Origin: Rhodococcus yananensis
Lineage (GTDB): Bacteria; Actinomycetota; Actinomycetes; Mycobacteriales; Mycobacteriaceae
Assembly (NCBI RefSeq): GCF_020515525.1
Contig: NZ_JAIYEP010000009.1
Coordinates: 1 to 64,000 of the forward strand
Direction of reading: 5' to 3'
Length of the DNA stretch: 64,000 bases
Shown here: positions 1 through 8,028 of the stretch, in pieces
Position numbering within the stretch: position 1 is the first letter of the stretch
Layout of the letters: each line of letters opens with the position of its first letter
Notes under the pieces: model-generated
What the model was told of the DNA's origin: nothing
The model's input: only the letters and a program-made list of their open reading frames with translations
Databases searched by the model: none
Translations under genes and position numbers: made by a program

Positions 1-80
1 TCGCCGGATCCTGGCGGGCTTCGACCGCCATCCTCGTTGCTCGTTCCTTCAGCTCAACGCTGTACTTCCGTGGTGCTGCC

Positions 81-512
81 ATGCTCTCCATCCTTCACAG
101 GTTCGAGAGCCTCCGACAGACCCGGGGCGATTCACTGTTGACGGTGGCTACCGCTCGTGTCGTCCGCCGAGACGGCGTGCATTTCCAGGGACTGCGGTAT
201 GTCTCACCGCTGCTAGCGGCCTACGTCAAAGAGCAGGTCGTGATCCGGTACGACCCTCGCGATATCTCCGAGATCCATGTCTTCCACAAGAACCAATACA
301 TCTGTAAAGCCGTGGACCCCGATCATGCATCGTCCACCGTCAGCCTCAAAGAGATTCAAGAGGCCCGCAACGAGCGGCGACGACAGTTGCGCAGTCAGAT
401 CAAGGAACGGATCGCCGTCGTCGTCGACCCGAGCCCACCAGCGTCTGCGCCGGCCCCAGAACCGGCCCGAACGAAAAAGCCGAGACTTCGCACCTACCTG
501 GAGGACGACTGA
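81..512 (+). pseudogene. C-terminal fragment of a TniA/MuA-like DDE transposase
   Basis: This 143-residue reading frame looks like the tail of a Mu/TniA-type transposase. The stretch RYDPRDISEIHVFHKNQYIC near residues 58-77 is the typical Mu-transposase C-terminal beta-barrel pattern. It is followed by a charged Lys/Arg-rich helix and a Pro/Ala-rich tail ending LEDD, as in proteins that contact a TniB partner. The catalytic DDE core is absent, so the gene is truncated: it either starts outside the window with a frame break or has lost its front. The next gene, a TniB-like ATPase, begins at the stop codon, the usual tniA-tniB arrangement. Family assignment is from motif recognition only. Confidence 0.6.
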
Positions 513-1323
513 TGTCCCCGCAACCGTTCATCGCCACCAAGCAACACCGCCGGTTCATCGAGTTCGCCGACGCCGTGCGCCGCCAACGCACGATCGGCAT
601 CTGCTTCGGACAGGCCGGCACTGGCAAACCCTCTCAGCCAGGAGGTATGCCAACCTGCATAAGGCCGAAACGCTCCTCGATGAATGGGGTCCACGCGATG
701 ACTCCGATTCCACGGTCTACGCCGCGCTAGCCAGGAAGCGGACGGTCTTCTACACACCCGAGCCGGCAAGCACTCCCCGCCACGTCAAGGAGGATCTCGA
801 CCACCTCGTGGCCCGGGTCTCCATCTGCATCGAGGTGCACCTTCGTGAGACCGGCAAGGTCACCAGCCCGATAGCCAGACGCCACAAGAACGTCGAACTC
901 ATCATCATCGACGAATCCGAACGCCTCAACGCCACGGCGCTCGAGATGCTGCGCGACCGCTACGACCGCGACAACGTCGCCGTCATCCTCATCGGCATGC
1001 CCGGATTCGAGAAACAATTCAGTCGATTCCCGCAGCTTTACAGTCGCGTCGGCTTCGCCCACGAGTACCGACCACTGGCAGAGGACGAGCTGCAGTTCGT
1101 CCTCGAACGCCACTGGCGCAAGCTCGGCCAAACCCTCGATCCCGACGATTTCACCGACGCACAAGCCATCGCAGCAATCGCGCGAATCACCCGCGGCAAC
1201 TTCCGCCTCATCGACAGGCTCTTCACTCAGATGCACAGGGTCATGAGGATCAACGAGCTCAACACCATCACCGACGACGTCGTCGAAGCTGCCCGCTCCA
1301 CCCTCGTCGTCGGCCTCACCTGA
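512..1323 (+). pseudogene. tniB: TniB/MuB-like AAA+ transposition ATPase, frameshifted in Walker A
   Basis: The gene would encode a transposition ATPase that activates the TniA-like transposase and selects targets. The N-terminus (MSPQPFIATKQHRRFIEFAD) reads in one frame up to the P-loop GQAGTGK. The rest (TLSARRYANLHKAETLLDEW onward, with Walker B LIIIDES) reads in another frame to 1323. One extra A near 629-631 would restore GTGKTLSARRY, so the gene carries an apparent single-base deletion exactly at the Walker A lysine/threonine. It follows the tniA-like fragment with its start at that gene's stop. It is inactive as written unless the shift is programmed or a sequencing error. Confidence 0.7.
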
Positions 1324-1379
1324 CCCGCCAAATCAAGCTGCGAAATCCCGCCAAACGAAGGTGAGAGTCACACCGCAAG

Positions 1380-1928
1380 GGTGGGCGGCCGTCAAAACTC
1401 ACCGCCGAGCAGGTCGAGCACGCCCAACGCCTCTACGACGCCGGCGAACACACCGTCGCTCAGATTGCCGGCCTTCTCGGCGTGCGCCGCACCACTCTGT
1501 ACGGACACTTGAAAAAGGCCGACATCGTGGCGGCAGATCACCAGGCGGCCACCGCTGATCTGGCAGTGGCCACGCTCGAACACCCCACGCCTGCGTGAAA
1601 GACGCTGCGCGACTGCCCGAGCTGCGGGCACGAGCCCGCCACCCGTTCCGAGGCGGCTCACCAGCGCGCCGATCTGGCCGTCTCCTGGCTATACCTCGAT
1701 CCCGACGTTCCCGGCGAGATCGTCAGCCGACACCATTGCCGCAGTTGCCAACCCAACGATCCCGCCGTTGATGTCGCCTGCACTGTCTGCGGAGACGGAC
1801 CCATCCTCGCCGGGGAACTCGCCACCGACGGCCACATCAACGACGAGCTGCCCGGACCGGCCCGGCGATGGCTCACCGAATCAGGATGGCAAACGAAACC
1901 GACGATGTTGTGCCCTGACCACGCCTGA
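1380..1928 (+). pseudogene. Resolvase-type HTH followed in frame by a zinc-ribbon protein; broken
   Basis: From 1380 the frame reads GGRPSKLTAEQVEHAQRLYD then a helix-turn-helix (VAQIAGLLGVRRTTLYGHL), typical of the DNA-binding end of Tn3-family serine resolvases. No recombinase domain precedes it. The frame stops at TGA 1596-1598 but continues without another stop to 1928. That second part has paired cysteines (DCPSCG, CRSC, CTVCGDG, LCPDH) characteristic of a small zinc-ribbon protein common on actinobacterial plasmids. Neither half has a convincing start codon. I treat the segment as one decayed locus; it could be two unrelated remnants. Confidence 0.45.
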
Positions 1929-1952
1929 ACTGGCGCTAGGACGTACTCAGGG

Positions 1953-2465
1953 TCAGCCTCGGGAGTGTCGGGCCGGGACGACGGGTGGCCTGGTCGTCTG
2001 ACTCGTTCGGGCGTCGTCGATGGCCTGTTGCATGTCGGCCAGGAAGCTTGCGATCGTCTGTATCTGCCCTGCGTTGTACGTGCCGATGGCGTTCGTAGCG
2101 TTCGCGATCGCCGGGCCGAAGAATGACTGGCCGAGTTGCACGGCTTCGGGGGTGACGTGGATCAGTACTCTCCTGCGGTCCCGGTGGTCTCGCCGCCGGC
2201 GTACGTGCCCGGACTTCTCCATGCGATCGATCAGTGCGGTCACCGATGCGGAGTTGAGGTGAAGCTGCTCCCTCAACCACGTCGGGGTCGCCTCGCGGTC
2301 GTTGCGCTCCGCGTCGAGTAGGCAGATCAATGCCCGGAGATCGGTGGCGTGCAGACCGTGCTTTCGAGCGAAATCCGCACCGAGCAGGTGCAACTCGACC
2401 ACCAGTGCGCGTAGTCGATGAACGGTGTCCAGAGAGTCCTCGACAGGCTCGCGCCCGGCATCCAT
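1953..2465 (-). CDS. MarR-family transcriptional regulator
   Basis: This is a winged-helix MarR-type repressor of about 170 residues. The core runs LRALICLLDAE, a recognition helix in LREQLHLNSASVTALIDRME, then the wing DHRDRRRVLIHVT, which has the conserved DxRxxR pattern. It is divergent from the hydrolase gene starting at 2561 and so probably represses it and itself, responding to a small aromatic or similar ligand. I chose ATG 2465 because the longer start at 2501 adds residues atypical of the family and runs into the putative operator region. The regulated substrate cannot be inferred. Confidence 0.8.
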   Translation of the reverse strand: MDAGREPVEDSLDTVHRLRALVVELHLLGADFARKHGLHATDLRALICLLDAERNDREATPTWLREQLHLNSASVTALIDRMEKSGHVRRRRDHRDRRRVLIHVTPEAVQLGQSFFGPAIANATNAIGTYNAGQIQTIASFLADMQQAIDDARTSQTTRPPVVPARHSRG

Positions 2466-2506
2466 CGCACTCTCCCGTGGTCGACAACATTGCCCTGACA
2501 ATCTAC

Positions 2507-2540
2507 TATCTCGACAGCCATAGTATCTCGATGTATCGAG
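2507..2540. promoter_or_regulatory. Putative MarR operator in divergent promoter region
   Basis: CTCGATGTATCGAG (2527-2540) is a perfect 6-bp-arm inverted repeat. The octamer TATCTCGA occurs at 2507-2514 and again at 2524-2531, 17 bp apart. The site lies between the divergent marR and hydrolase genes, just upstream of the hydrolase ribosome-binding site. Assignment to the MarR protein is inferred from position. Confidence 0.5.
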
Positions 2541-2560
2541 TTAATTACCGAGGAGCCCGG

Positions 2561-3442
2561 ATGCCCCCGCTGTCGACTGTCGATTTCACGACCACGGCCG
2601 AAGGGGTTGCCTTCTACCGTGCCTACGATCGCGTGCTCGAGAAGTGGCCGGTCGACGTCACCTGTGTCGATCTCACGTCGCAGTACGGGACCACCCGGGT
2701 GAACGTGTGCGGACCGCTCGATGCTCCGCCTGTAGTCCTTCTGCCGGGCGCGGGGGCTACGTCCACTGTGTGGTTCGAGAACGTGGCTGCTCTCGCGGAC
2801 CGGTTCCGGGTTTACGCGGTAGATCTGATCGGTGACGCTGGTCGAAGCATCGCCGACGGCGACCGCCTGCGGTCGGTCGACGACCTGATGTTCTGGCTCA
2901 ACGCCGTCGCCGAGGCCGCTGGCCTGACCGACTTCGGTCTCGTCGGGCACTCCTACGGCGCGATGATCGCGCTCGCATACGCACTGCGCGAGCCGGACCG
3001 AGTCCGGAACCTGGTGCTGCTCGACCCCAATTCGTGTTTCGCCGGAATGCGGGCTTCCTACCTTGCCCGCGCTGTACCGCTACTGTTGCGTCCCAACGAG
3101 AAGCGTGAACGTGAGTTCATTCGCTGGGAGACCGGCGGACAGGACGTCGACGAAGACTGGCTCGACTTGCTCGCCCGAGGCGCGGCGTACTTCCCGAAGT
3201 CGAAAACCATTGTTCCCAAGCGCCCCAAGCGAAGTGCACTCGATGAACTGACCGTCGATACGACGGTGATCCTCGCGGCCGACAGCAAAGTGCATGACAG
3301 TGGACAGCTCGCCACGGACATCGCAGAGTCGATCCCTCGACTGCGTTCAATCGTCGTCGAAGGGGCAACCCATCACACCATGCCGATGAGCCCCACCGCA
3401 GTGTTGAACGATGCCCTGATCAACGCGTTGTCCGTGCGATAG
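2561..3442 (+). CDS. Alpha/beta hydrolase
   Basis: A 293-residue alpha/beta-hydrolase-fold enzyme. It shows an oxyanion-hole region LLPGAGATSTVWFENVA, the nucleophile elbow GLVGHSYGAM, and a late histidine in EGATHHTMPMSP. An acid residue probably lies in the LAADSKVHD segment before it. Start ATG 2561 is preceded by GAGGAGCC; the frame is open further upstream but lacks a signal there. Transcribed away from the MarR gene, it is probably ligand-induced. The fold resembles carboxylesterases and haloperoxidase-like hydrolases; the substrate is unknown. No signal peptide is evident, so it is likely cytoplasmic. Confidence 0.8.
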   Translation: MPPLSTVDFTTTAEGVAFYRAYDRVLEKWPVDVTCVDLTSQYGTTRVNVCGPLDAPPVVLLPGAGATSTVWFENVAALADRFRVYAVDLIGDAGRSIADGDRLRSVDDLMFWLNAVAEAAGLTDFGLVGHSYGAMIALAYALREPDRVRNLVLLDPNSCFAGMRASYLARAVPLLLRPNEKREREFIRWETGGQDVDEDWLDLLARGAAYFPKSKTIVPKRPKRSALDELTVDTTVILAADSKVHDSGQLATDIAESIPRLRSIVVEGATHHTMPMSPTAVLNDALINALSVR

Positions 3443-3640
3443 AAGCAGCGAAGCCCCGAAGACCAATCCCAGCTGGCCTCATCGATGAACACCGATACCC
3501 AGCATTCGGGGAGTTTCAATAACCGACTGTCCCATTATCGCGCAGGTGCGTGAACAGATCGGCCAGCTCCGGGCGGGCGGTGGTGGCCCCGCTGGCGGTC
3601 TCGGTCCAGACCCTCGAACAGCCGGCAGCTCTCAGAGTGC

Positions 3641-4651
3641 ATCTGAAAACGCCGGGGTGAGGGTCACGCCGTACGGGCGAGTCGGCGTGAGAGTGTCATG
3701 ATCGTGGCGACGTGCACCATCGCCTCGTGATGGTCGGGGCGGGTCTCGTAATCGCGCACGCAGCGGCGGTGCTTGCACAGCCAGGCCAGGGTCCGCTCGA
3801 CCACCCATCGCCGCGGCAGGACCGTGAAGCCGCGCACATCGTCGTTGCGTTTGACGATCTCGATGCCCAGGGACAGCACGTCTTTCGCCCACCGCACGAG
3901 CCGTCCCGCATAGCCACCGTCCGCCCACACGAGCTCGATCGTGGAGAACCGGTCCCGCAACACGGCCAGAAGCCGATGGGCGCCGTCCCGGTCCTGGATA
4001 CCCGCGGCGGTGACCACGACCGCCAGCAGCAGCCCGTTGGTGTCCACCGCGAGGTGACGCTTGCGGCCGTTGGTCTTCTTCCCGGCGTCGTAGCCGCGGC
4101 TGTCACCGGGCACGGTGTCCGCGCCCGGCACCGACTGCGAGTCGATGACCGCCGCCGTCGGCCGGGGGTCGCGGCCGTCGGTGATCCGGATCCGGTCGCG
4201 CAGCGCGTCGTGGATCCGCAGCCACGTCCCGGCCCGCACCCAGCGGGCGAAGATCGCGTACACCGTCATCGCCGGCGGGAACTCCACCGGCAGCTGCCGC
4301 CACGCGATCCCACCCCGCACCACGTAGAAGATGGCATCGAGCACCATTCGGCGGCAGTGCTTCTCGGGACGTCCACCGCGCCCTGCGACGTTGCCGGGAG
4401 GCGGGAGCAGCGGCTCGAGGATCGCCCACTGTGCGTCGGTGACCGACGACGACGGATACACCCGGCACCGATGCCCGGCGGCGTGGTCGGGGGTAGGGCA
4501 TGACGGGCACAGCGTGATGCGCGATGATGACAATGTGGGCTCCTGGTCGGGTCGTGGCGTAAGCACCTACTGACCTACCAGGAGTCCACTCCGATCCCCT
4601 TCTTCCACGCCGGTCGCCTCGAGCACCAGAGATCACAAACACGTTCTCAGA
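3641..4651 (-). mobile_element. IS5-family insertion sequence (about 1.0 kb)
   Basis: The element carries one transposase gene. Ends are estimated from short imperfect inverted repeats: TCTGAAAACG at 3642-3651, and TCTGAGAACG read from the other strand at 4651-4642 (9 of 10 identical). CTCTGAGA occurs at both junctions on the minus strand and could be an 8-bp target duplication, but it overlaps the repeat, so exact termini are uncertain by several bases. It interrupts a resolvase gene. Confidence 0.65.
3664..4566 (-). CDS. IS5-family DDE transposase
   Basis: A 300-residue transposase with the DUF4096-like N-terminal helix-turn-helix (VTDAQWAILEPLLPP) and WRQLP segment, then an RNase-H-like core. 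The DDE triad is recognisable as AAVIDSQSV, LVWADGGYAG and WVVERTLAWL. The family is usually about 270-300 residues, so it seems complete. Start ATG 4566 gives an N-terminal extension with CPSCPTPDH; a start nearer the conserved domain is possible. It mobilises the surrounding IS element by cut and paste. Confidence 0.85.
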   Translation of the reverse strand: MLTPRPDQEPTLSSSRITLCPSCPTPDHAAGHRCRVYPSSSVTDAQWAILEPLLPPPGNVAGRGGRPEKHCRRMVLDAIFYVVRGGIAWRQLPVEFPPAMTVYAIFARWVRAGTWLRIHDALRDRIRITDGRDPRPTAAVIDSQSVPGADTVPGDSRGYDAGKKTNGRKRHLAVDTNGLLLAVVVTAAGIQDRDGAHRLLAVLRDRFSTIELVWADGGYAGRLVRWAKDVLSLGIEIVKRNDDVRGFTVLPRRWVVERTLAWLCKHRRCVRDYETRPDHHEAMVHVATIMTLSRRLARTA

Positions 4652-4719
4652 GCGTCCGCCTGCGCGTCGATCGTTTGATCGGTGGTTGAGACCCTTGCGT
4701 AGCCCAAAAGTTCGTTCAC

Positions 4720-4940
4720 GAGGCGACAGTGTTCCAGAACTCACCGACACAGCAATTTATGAATCATCGGTTTGTGACACGAGTTTTGCACCATTGCGCG
4801 GCCTGCGACGGTCCAGGTCGATGTCAGTTTCAGAAGTCGACTGCAGGGATGTCAGAAGTGCTCTGCACACAACCTTCGGGAGTGACGGAACCGCTCTCGG
4901 ACTGGGTGGACGGCGTGGCTAACGCCGCGGCCGATCGGCA
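4720..4940. other. Gene-free stretch with TGTCAG-type repeats, possible transposon end remnant
   Basis: I see no supportable gene. GATGTCAG occurs twice (about 4822 and 4852) in similar contexts, and inverted copies (GACACAG near 4743, GTGACACG near 4775) flank AT-rich bases. The same TGTCAG core recurs in the Tn7-like ends at 26.65 kb, 55.95 kb and 61.6 kb, so this may be a decayed end of a related element. It also forms the downstream region of arsA. Confidence 0.3.
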
Positions 4941-6683
4941 CTAGATGAGTGCCTGCAAGGCGCTGATCCCGACAAGCTCGGTGGGTGCCATCGGCACAAC
5001 CGCGTACCGATCGGAGTGCTCGGCGACGATGGTGTCGAGCTCGCCGACCTCAGCGTCCGCGCGCCGCCGCAGCAGCGGCGATGTCGGGTGTGCGGCAGCG
5101 AGGGAATTGTTGACCACCCACGCCCACGGGTGGATGCCCGCGCGTTCGAGGTCGGCTTGCAGGCCGGCGGCTTCGAGGCGTGGTGTGGTTTCGGCAAGGG
5201 TGACCAGCACGATTTTGGTCTCGTCGGGGTTCTGCAGCCGCATCAGCGGGGTGGTGAAGTTCGTATTCTCGCCCATCTGGCGGGCGATCTCGCGATGGTA
5301 GGAGCCGGTGGCGTCGAGCAGCAGCAGGGTGTGGCCGGTGGGGGCGGTGTCGACGACGACGAAGTGTCGACGCGATTCATGGATGACGCGGGAGAAGGCC
5401 TGGAAGACAGCGACTTCCTCGGTGCACGGGGACTTGAGGTCCTCGGCGAGGTTCGCGCGGCCCTGCTCGTCGAGGTTGGCGCCCTTGCCGGCCATGACGC
5501 GGTCGCGGTACGCGGCGGTGGCCTCGGTGGGGTCGATGCGTGAGACGGTCAGGTTGTCGAGGGTGCCGGCGAGGGTGTCGGTGAGGTGGGCGGCCGGGTC
5601 GGTGGTGGTCAGGTGCACTTGGTGGCCGCGTTCGGCGAGTGCGACTGCGATCGCGGCAGCGATGGTGGTCTTGCCGACTCCGCCCTTGCCCATGCACATG
5701 ATCAGGCCGTGATCGTCGGCGGCGAGCTCGTCGACGAGAGCGCTCAGCGGTGCGTCCGGCACCAGGTCGGGGGAATCGGTTTGTGCCGGTGTATCCAGGT
5801 TCGCTGCGCTGAACAGGGTGTCGAGGGCGTCGACGCCGACCATGTTGGTGGCCTTGAGGTCGATCTCGTCGAAGGGCAGGGCCCGCAGTTCGGCGGGCAG
5901 GTCCGCGAGGATGGCCTGTTCGCGGTCGCGGATCGCGGCCGCCAACTCGTCGTGGTCGTCGGAGGCGGGCAGGACGCCGTTGATGACGACGTACTGGTTG
6001 GCCAGTCCGATGTCGGCGAGTTCGGTGTGAGTGCGGGCGATCTCGGCGAGCGGGGAGCGCTGCGGTCGGGCGACGAGGACCAGTCGGGTCCGCTGCGGGT
6101 CGGCGAGGGCGGCGACGGCGCCGGCATAGGCGGTGCGCTGCTTCTCGAGCCCGGAGAGCGGGCCGAGGCAGGAGGCGTCGCCCTTGCCGTCGTCGAGGAA
6201 GTCGGTCCACGATCCGGGCAGCTGGAGCAGCCGGACGGTGTGGCCGGTGGGGGCGGTGTCGAACAGGACGTGATCGAACCCAGAGATGGTCTCGTCGTCG
6301 GTGAGCAGCGCGGTGAACTCGTTGAACGAGGCGATCTCGGTGGTGCACGACCCGGAGAGCTGTTCGGTGATCGATGCCAGTTCCTTCTCGGGAAGCAGTC
6401 CTCGAACGGGTCCGATGATGCGTTCGCGGTAGGCGGCCGCGGCTTGCTCCGGGTCGATCTCGAGTGCCGAAAGCCCCGGGACGGCGGGCACCTCGGTGAT
6501 GGTGTTGCCGATGGCCAGCCCGAAGACCTGTCCCACGTTGGAGGCAGGATCGGTGCTCACGAGCAGGACTTTCTTGCCCTCGCGGGTCAGGGCGAGGGCG
6601 GAGGCGCAAGCGATCGAGGTTTTCCCGACCCCACCCTTGCCGGTGAAGAACAGGAAGCGGGGCGCATCGTCGAGGAACTTCAT
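4941..6683 (-). CDS. arsA: Arsenite efflux ATPase ArsA (island 1)
   Basis: A 580-residue soluble ATPase that energises arsenite export, normally with a membrane carrier (here Acr3). It has two tandem nucleotide-binding halves, each with a deviant Walker A (TGKGGVGKTS near residue 14 and MGKGGVGKTT in the second half) and the DTAPTGHT signature in each. The metal-binding cysteines fall at C113 (SGSC) and C172 (DASC) exactly as in the plasmid R773 enzyme, with the third in SPCTEE. ATG 6683 is chosen over a longer open frame because FLFFTGKGG must lie near the N-terminus. It is last in the arsC-arsD-arsA operon, 11 bp after arsD. Confidence 0.95.
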   Translation of the reverse strand: MKFLDDAPRFLFFTGKGGVGKTSIACASALALTREGKKVLLVSTDPASNVGQVFGLAIGNTITEVPAVPGLSALEIDPEQAAAAYRERIIGPVRGLLPEKELASITEQLSGSCTTEIASFNEFTALLTDDETISGFDHVLFDTAPTGHTVRLLQLPGSWTDFLDDGKGDASCLGPLSGLEKQRTAYAGAVAALADPQRTRLVLVARPQRSPLAEIARTHTELADIGLANQYVVINGVLPASDDHDELAAAIRDREQAILADLPAELRALPFDEIDLKATNMVGVDALDTLFSAANLDTPAQTDSPDLVPDAPLSALVDELAADDHGLIMCMGKGGVGKTTIAAAIAVALAERGHQVHLTTTDPAAHLTDTLAGTLDNLTVSRIDPTEATAAYRDRVMAGKGANLDEQGRANLAEDLKSPCTEEVAVFQAFSRVIHESRRHFVVVDTAPTGHTLLLLDATGSYHREIARQMGENTNFTTPLMRLQNPDETKIVLVTLAETTPRLEAAGLQADLERAGIHPWAWVVNNSLAAAHPTSPLLRRRADAEVGELDTIVAEHSDRYAVVPMAPTELVGISALQALI

Positions 6684-6694
6684 GGATCGACCTT

Positions 6695-7105
6695 TCAGCA
6701 GCAGCTGGTGTTGTCCGCGCCATCGCCGCAGCAGGATCCGGCACCGGTGGTGTCGGTGAGCCCGAGCATCTGGATCCCGGCGGGCGCCGCGGCGGTGTCG
6801 GTGTCGAGGCCGGCCCACTTGGCGAGCTGGGCGCGGTCGGGGTAGCGGCCGACGGCGGCGGTGACACCGTCGACGAGAACCAGCGGCAGGCCCTCGGACC
6901 CGGAGAGCTGCAGGAACGCCTTGACCGGTTCCCGCTCGGCGAAGACAAGCGGCTCATTCGCGAGGTTGAAGCGGGCGATGTCACCGCCCTGGGAGCTGAT
7001 CCAGTCCATGTCGGCGGTGAAGGTGACCAGGTTCTGGTCGACGTCGTCGCCGCACACTCCGGTGTTGCAGCACAGTGCGGGCTCGAAAACCTCGATACGG
7101 CTCAT
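6695..7105 (-). CDS. arsD: Arsenic metallochaperone ArsD (island 1)
   Basis: A 136-residue thioredoxin-fold chaperone that hands As(III) to ArsA. Cysteines C12, C13 and C18 (ALCCNTGVCG) match the known As(III) site of ArsD. The conserved FTADM, NLANEP and GLPLVLVDG segments are present. The tail carries two extra vicinal pairs (SCCGDG and SCC at the end), as in many ArsD proteins. It lies between arsC (12 bp upstream) and arsA, an arrangement that couples chaperone and pump. RBS-like GAGGA precedes ATG 7105. Confidence 0.95.
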   Translation of the reverse strand: MSRIEVFEPALCCNTGVCGDDVDQNLVTFTADMDWISSQGGDIARFNLANEPLVFAEREPVKAFLQLSGSEGLPLVLVDGVTAAVGRYPDRAQLAKWAGLDTDTAAAPAGIQMLGLTDTTGAGSCCGDGADNTSCC

Positions 7106-7117
7106 CAGGGGGTCCTC

Positions 7118-7543
7118 TCAGTTGTCGGAGGTGGATGGGACAGCCAGCTGGCCGGCGAGCCGGGTGACGCGGGCGGCGATGTCGTCACGGACCAGGCGCA
7201 TGCGCTCGATACCGTCGATGCCGCGTTCGGACGGCTCGTCGGTGTCCCAGTTCTCGAACCGGGTCCCCGGGACGGGATCGATGTGAGCCTCGCGGCCGAG
7301 GGTGACCACCACGTCGACTGCGCGCAGCAGCTGCGGGTCGATCGCCTTCGGGGTCTCGGCGGTTATGTCCACGCCGACCTCGAGGAGCGACTGCGCGGAC
7401 AGGGCGTTGACCGCGGCACCGGGCTTGGTTCCGGCCGAGTGCACCTCGACCGCATCGCCGGCGGCCCTGCGCATCAGCCCGGCCGCCATCTGGGACTTGC
7501 CGCCGTTCTTCACACAGACAAACAACACCGACGGTTTGCTCAC
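7118..7543 (-). CDS. arsC: Mycothiol-type arsenate reductase (island 1)
   Basis: A 141-residue low-molecular-weight-phosphatase-fold enzyme reducing arsenate to arsenite. The P-loop reads CVKNGGKS, so the usual phosphatase arginine is lysine. This and the segment NWDTDEPSERGIDGIERMRL are features I associate with the Corynebacterium ArsC1/ArsC2 arsenate-mycothiol transferases, which use mycothiol and mycoredoxin. It lacks the resolving cysteine pair of thioredoxin-linked enzymes. GTG 7543 is chosen because GGGAGGA lies just before it and the island-2 homologue starts equivalently; an upstream ATG 7573 is possible. First gene of the arsC-arsD-arsA operon, divergent from arsR. Confidence 0.85.
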   Translation of the reverse strand: MSKPSVLFVCVKNGGKSQMAAGLMRRAAGDAVEVHSAGTKPGAAVNALSAQSLLEVGVDITAETPKAIDPQLLRAVDVVVTLGREAHIDPVPGTRFENWDTDEPSERGIDGIERMRLVRDDIAARVTRLAGQLAVPSTSDN

Positions 7544-7584
7544 GAGCGTCCTCCCAAGGGTGGCCGTGTTCACCGGCCGTTCGG

Positions 7585-7611
7585 TTGACGAGTTGAATCG
7601 ATAAGAGTCAA
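7585..7611. promoter_or_regulatory. ArsR operator in divergent arsC/arsR promoter
   Basis: TTGAC (7585-7589) and GTCAA (7607-7611) form an inverted pair between divergent arsC and arsR. The same arrangement and the string AGTCAATATAGACGC before the ATG are kept in island 2 (39086-39111), although flanking bases differ. No Shine-Dalgarno is seen before arsR ATG 7621, so arsR may have a very short or leaderless transcript. Confidence 0.55.
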
Positions 7612-7620
7612 TATAGACGC

Positions 7621-8028
7621 ATGTCGAATCAATCGTCGAGTGGGGTCGAGGCCTGCTGCTCGCCCCTCACGCGGGAACCGTTGACGTCGGATTGGGCCTG
7701 CGACCTGGCCCGAATGTTCAAGGCACTCGGGGATCCGGTGCGGCTGCGGATGCTCAGCCTGATCGCCAGCCACGAGAACGGCGAGAGCTGTGTGTGCGAC
7801 ATCTCCCCGGCATTCGAACTGTCACAGCCGACGATCTCCCATCACCTCAAGGTGCTGCGCGAGGCCGGTCTGCTCGACTGCGAACGCCGCGGAACCTGGG
7901 TCTACTACCGAGTGATCCCGTCGGCGCTGGCCCAGCTCTCCGCGGTGCTCTCCTCCGAGGTCGGCGTCGTCGAAGGCTCGACCTGCACGCCGGCCGACGC
8001 CGTCGTCGCCGTGGAGGTAGCGCGGTGA
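7621..8028 (+). CDS. arsR: ArsR arsenite-responsive repressor (island 1)
   Basis: A 135-residue ArsR/SmtB winged helix. Helices run MFKALGDPVRLRMLSLIAS, the recognition helix is LSQPTISHHLKVLREAGLL, and the wing is RRGTWVYYRV. Cysteines C12 and C13 near the N-terminus plus C57/C59 (SCVCD) resemble the As(III) site of Corynebacterium glutamicum ArsR, which uses N-terminal vicinal cysteines with one in the DNA-binding region. It should repress both divergent transcripts until arsenite binds. It overlaps acr3 by GTGA, so the two are translationally coupled. Confidence 0.9.
   Translation: MSNQSSSGVEACCSPLTREPLTSDWACDLARMFKALGDPVRLRMLSLIASHENGESCVCDISPAFELSQPTISHHLKVLREAGLLDCERRGTWVYYRVIPSALAQLSAVLSSEVGVVEGSTCTPADAVVAVEVAR

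Larger units (their letters stand above)
3516..4719 (-). pseudogene. Serine resolvase gene split by an IS5-family insertion
   Basis: The minus strand from GTG 4719 reads a classic resolvase start (ELLGYARVSTTDQTIDAQAD, with catalytic-Ser region ARVST) up to about 4652. After the IS it resumes near 3640 as LRAAGCSRVWTETASGATTA and RPELADLFTHLRD, ending at 3516. The two parts join naturally as QADALRAAGC, so one gene was interrupted. After HLRD the frame leaves the family (DNGTVGY then stop), so the 3' part, including the HTH, is also lost. It is related to Tn3-family transposon resolvases. Both breakpoints are visible in the sequence. Confidence 0.75.
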
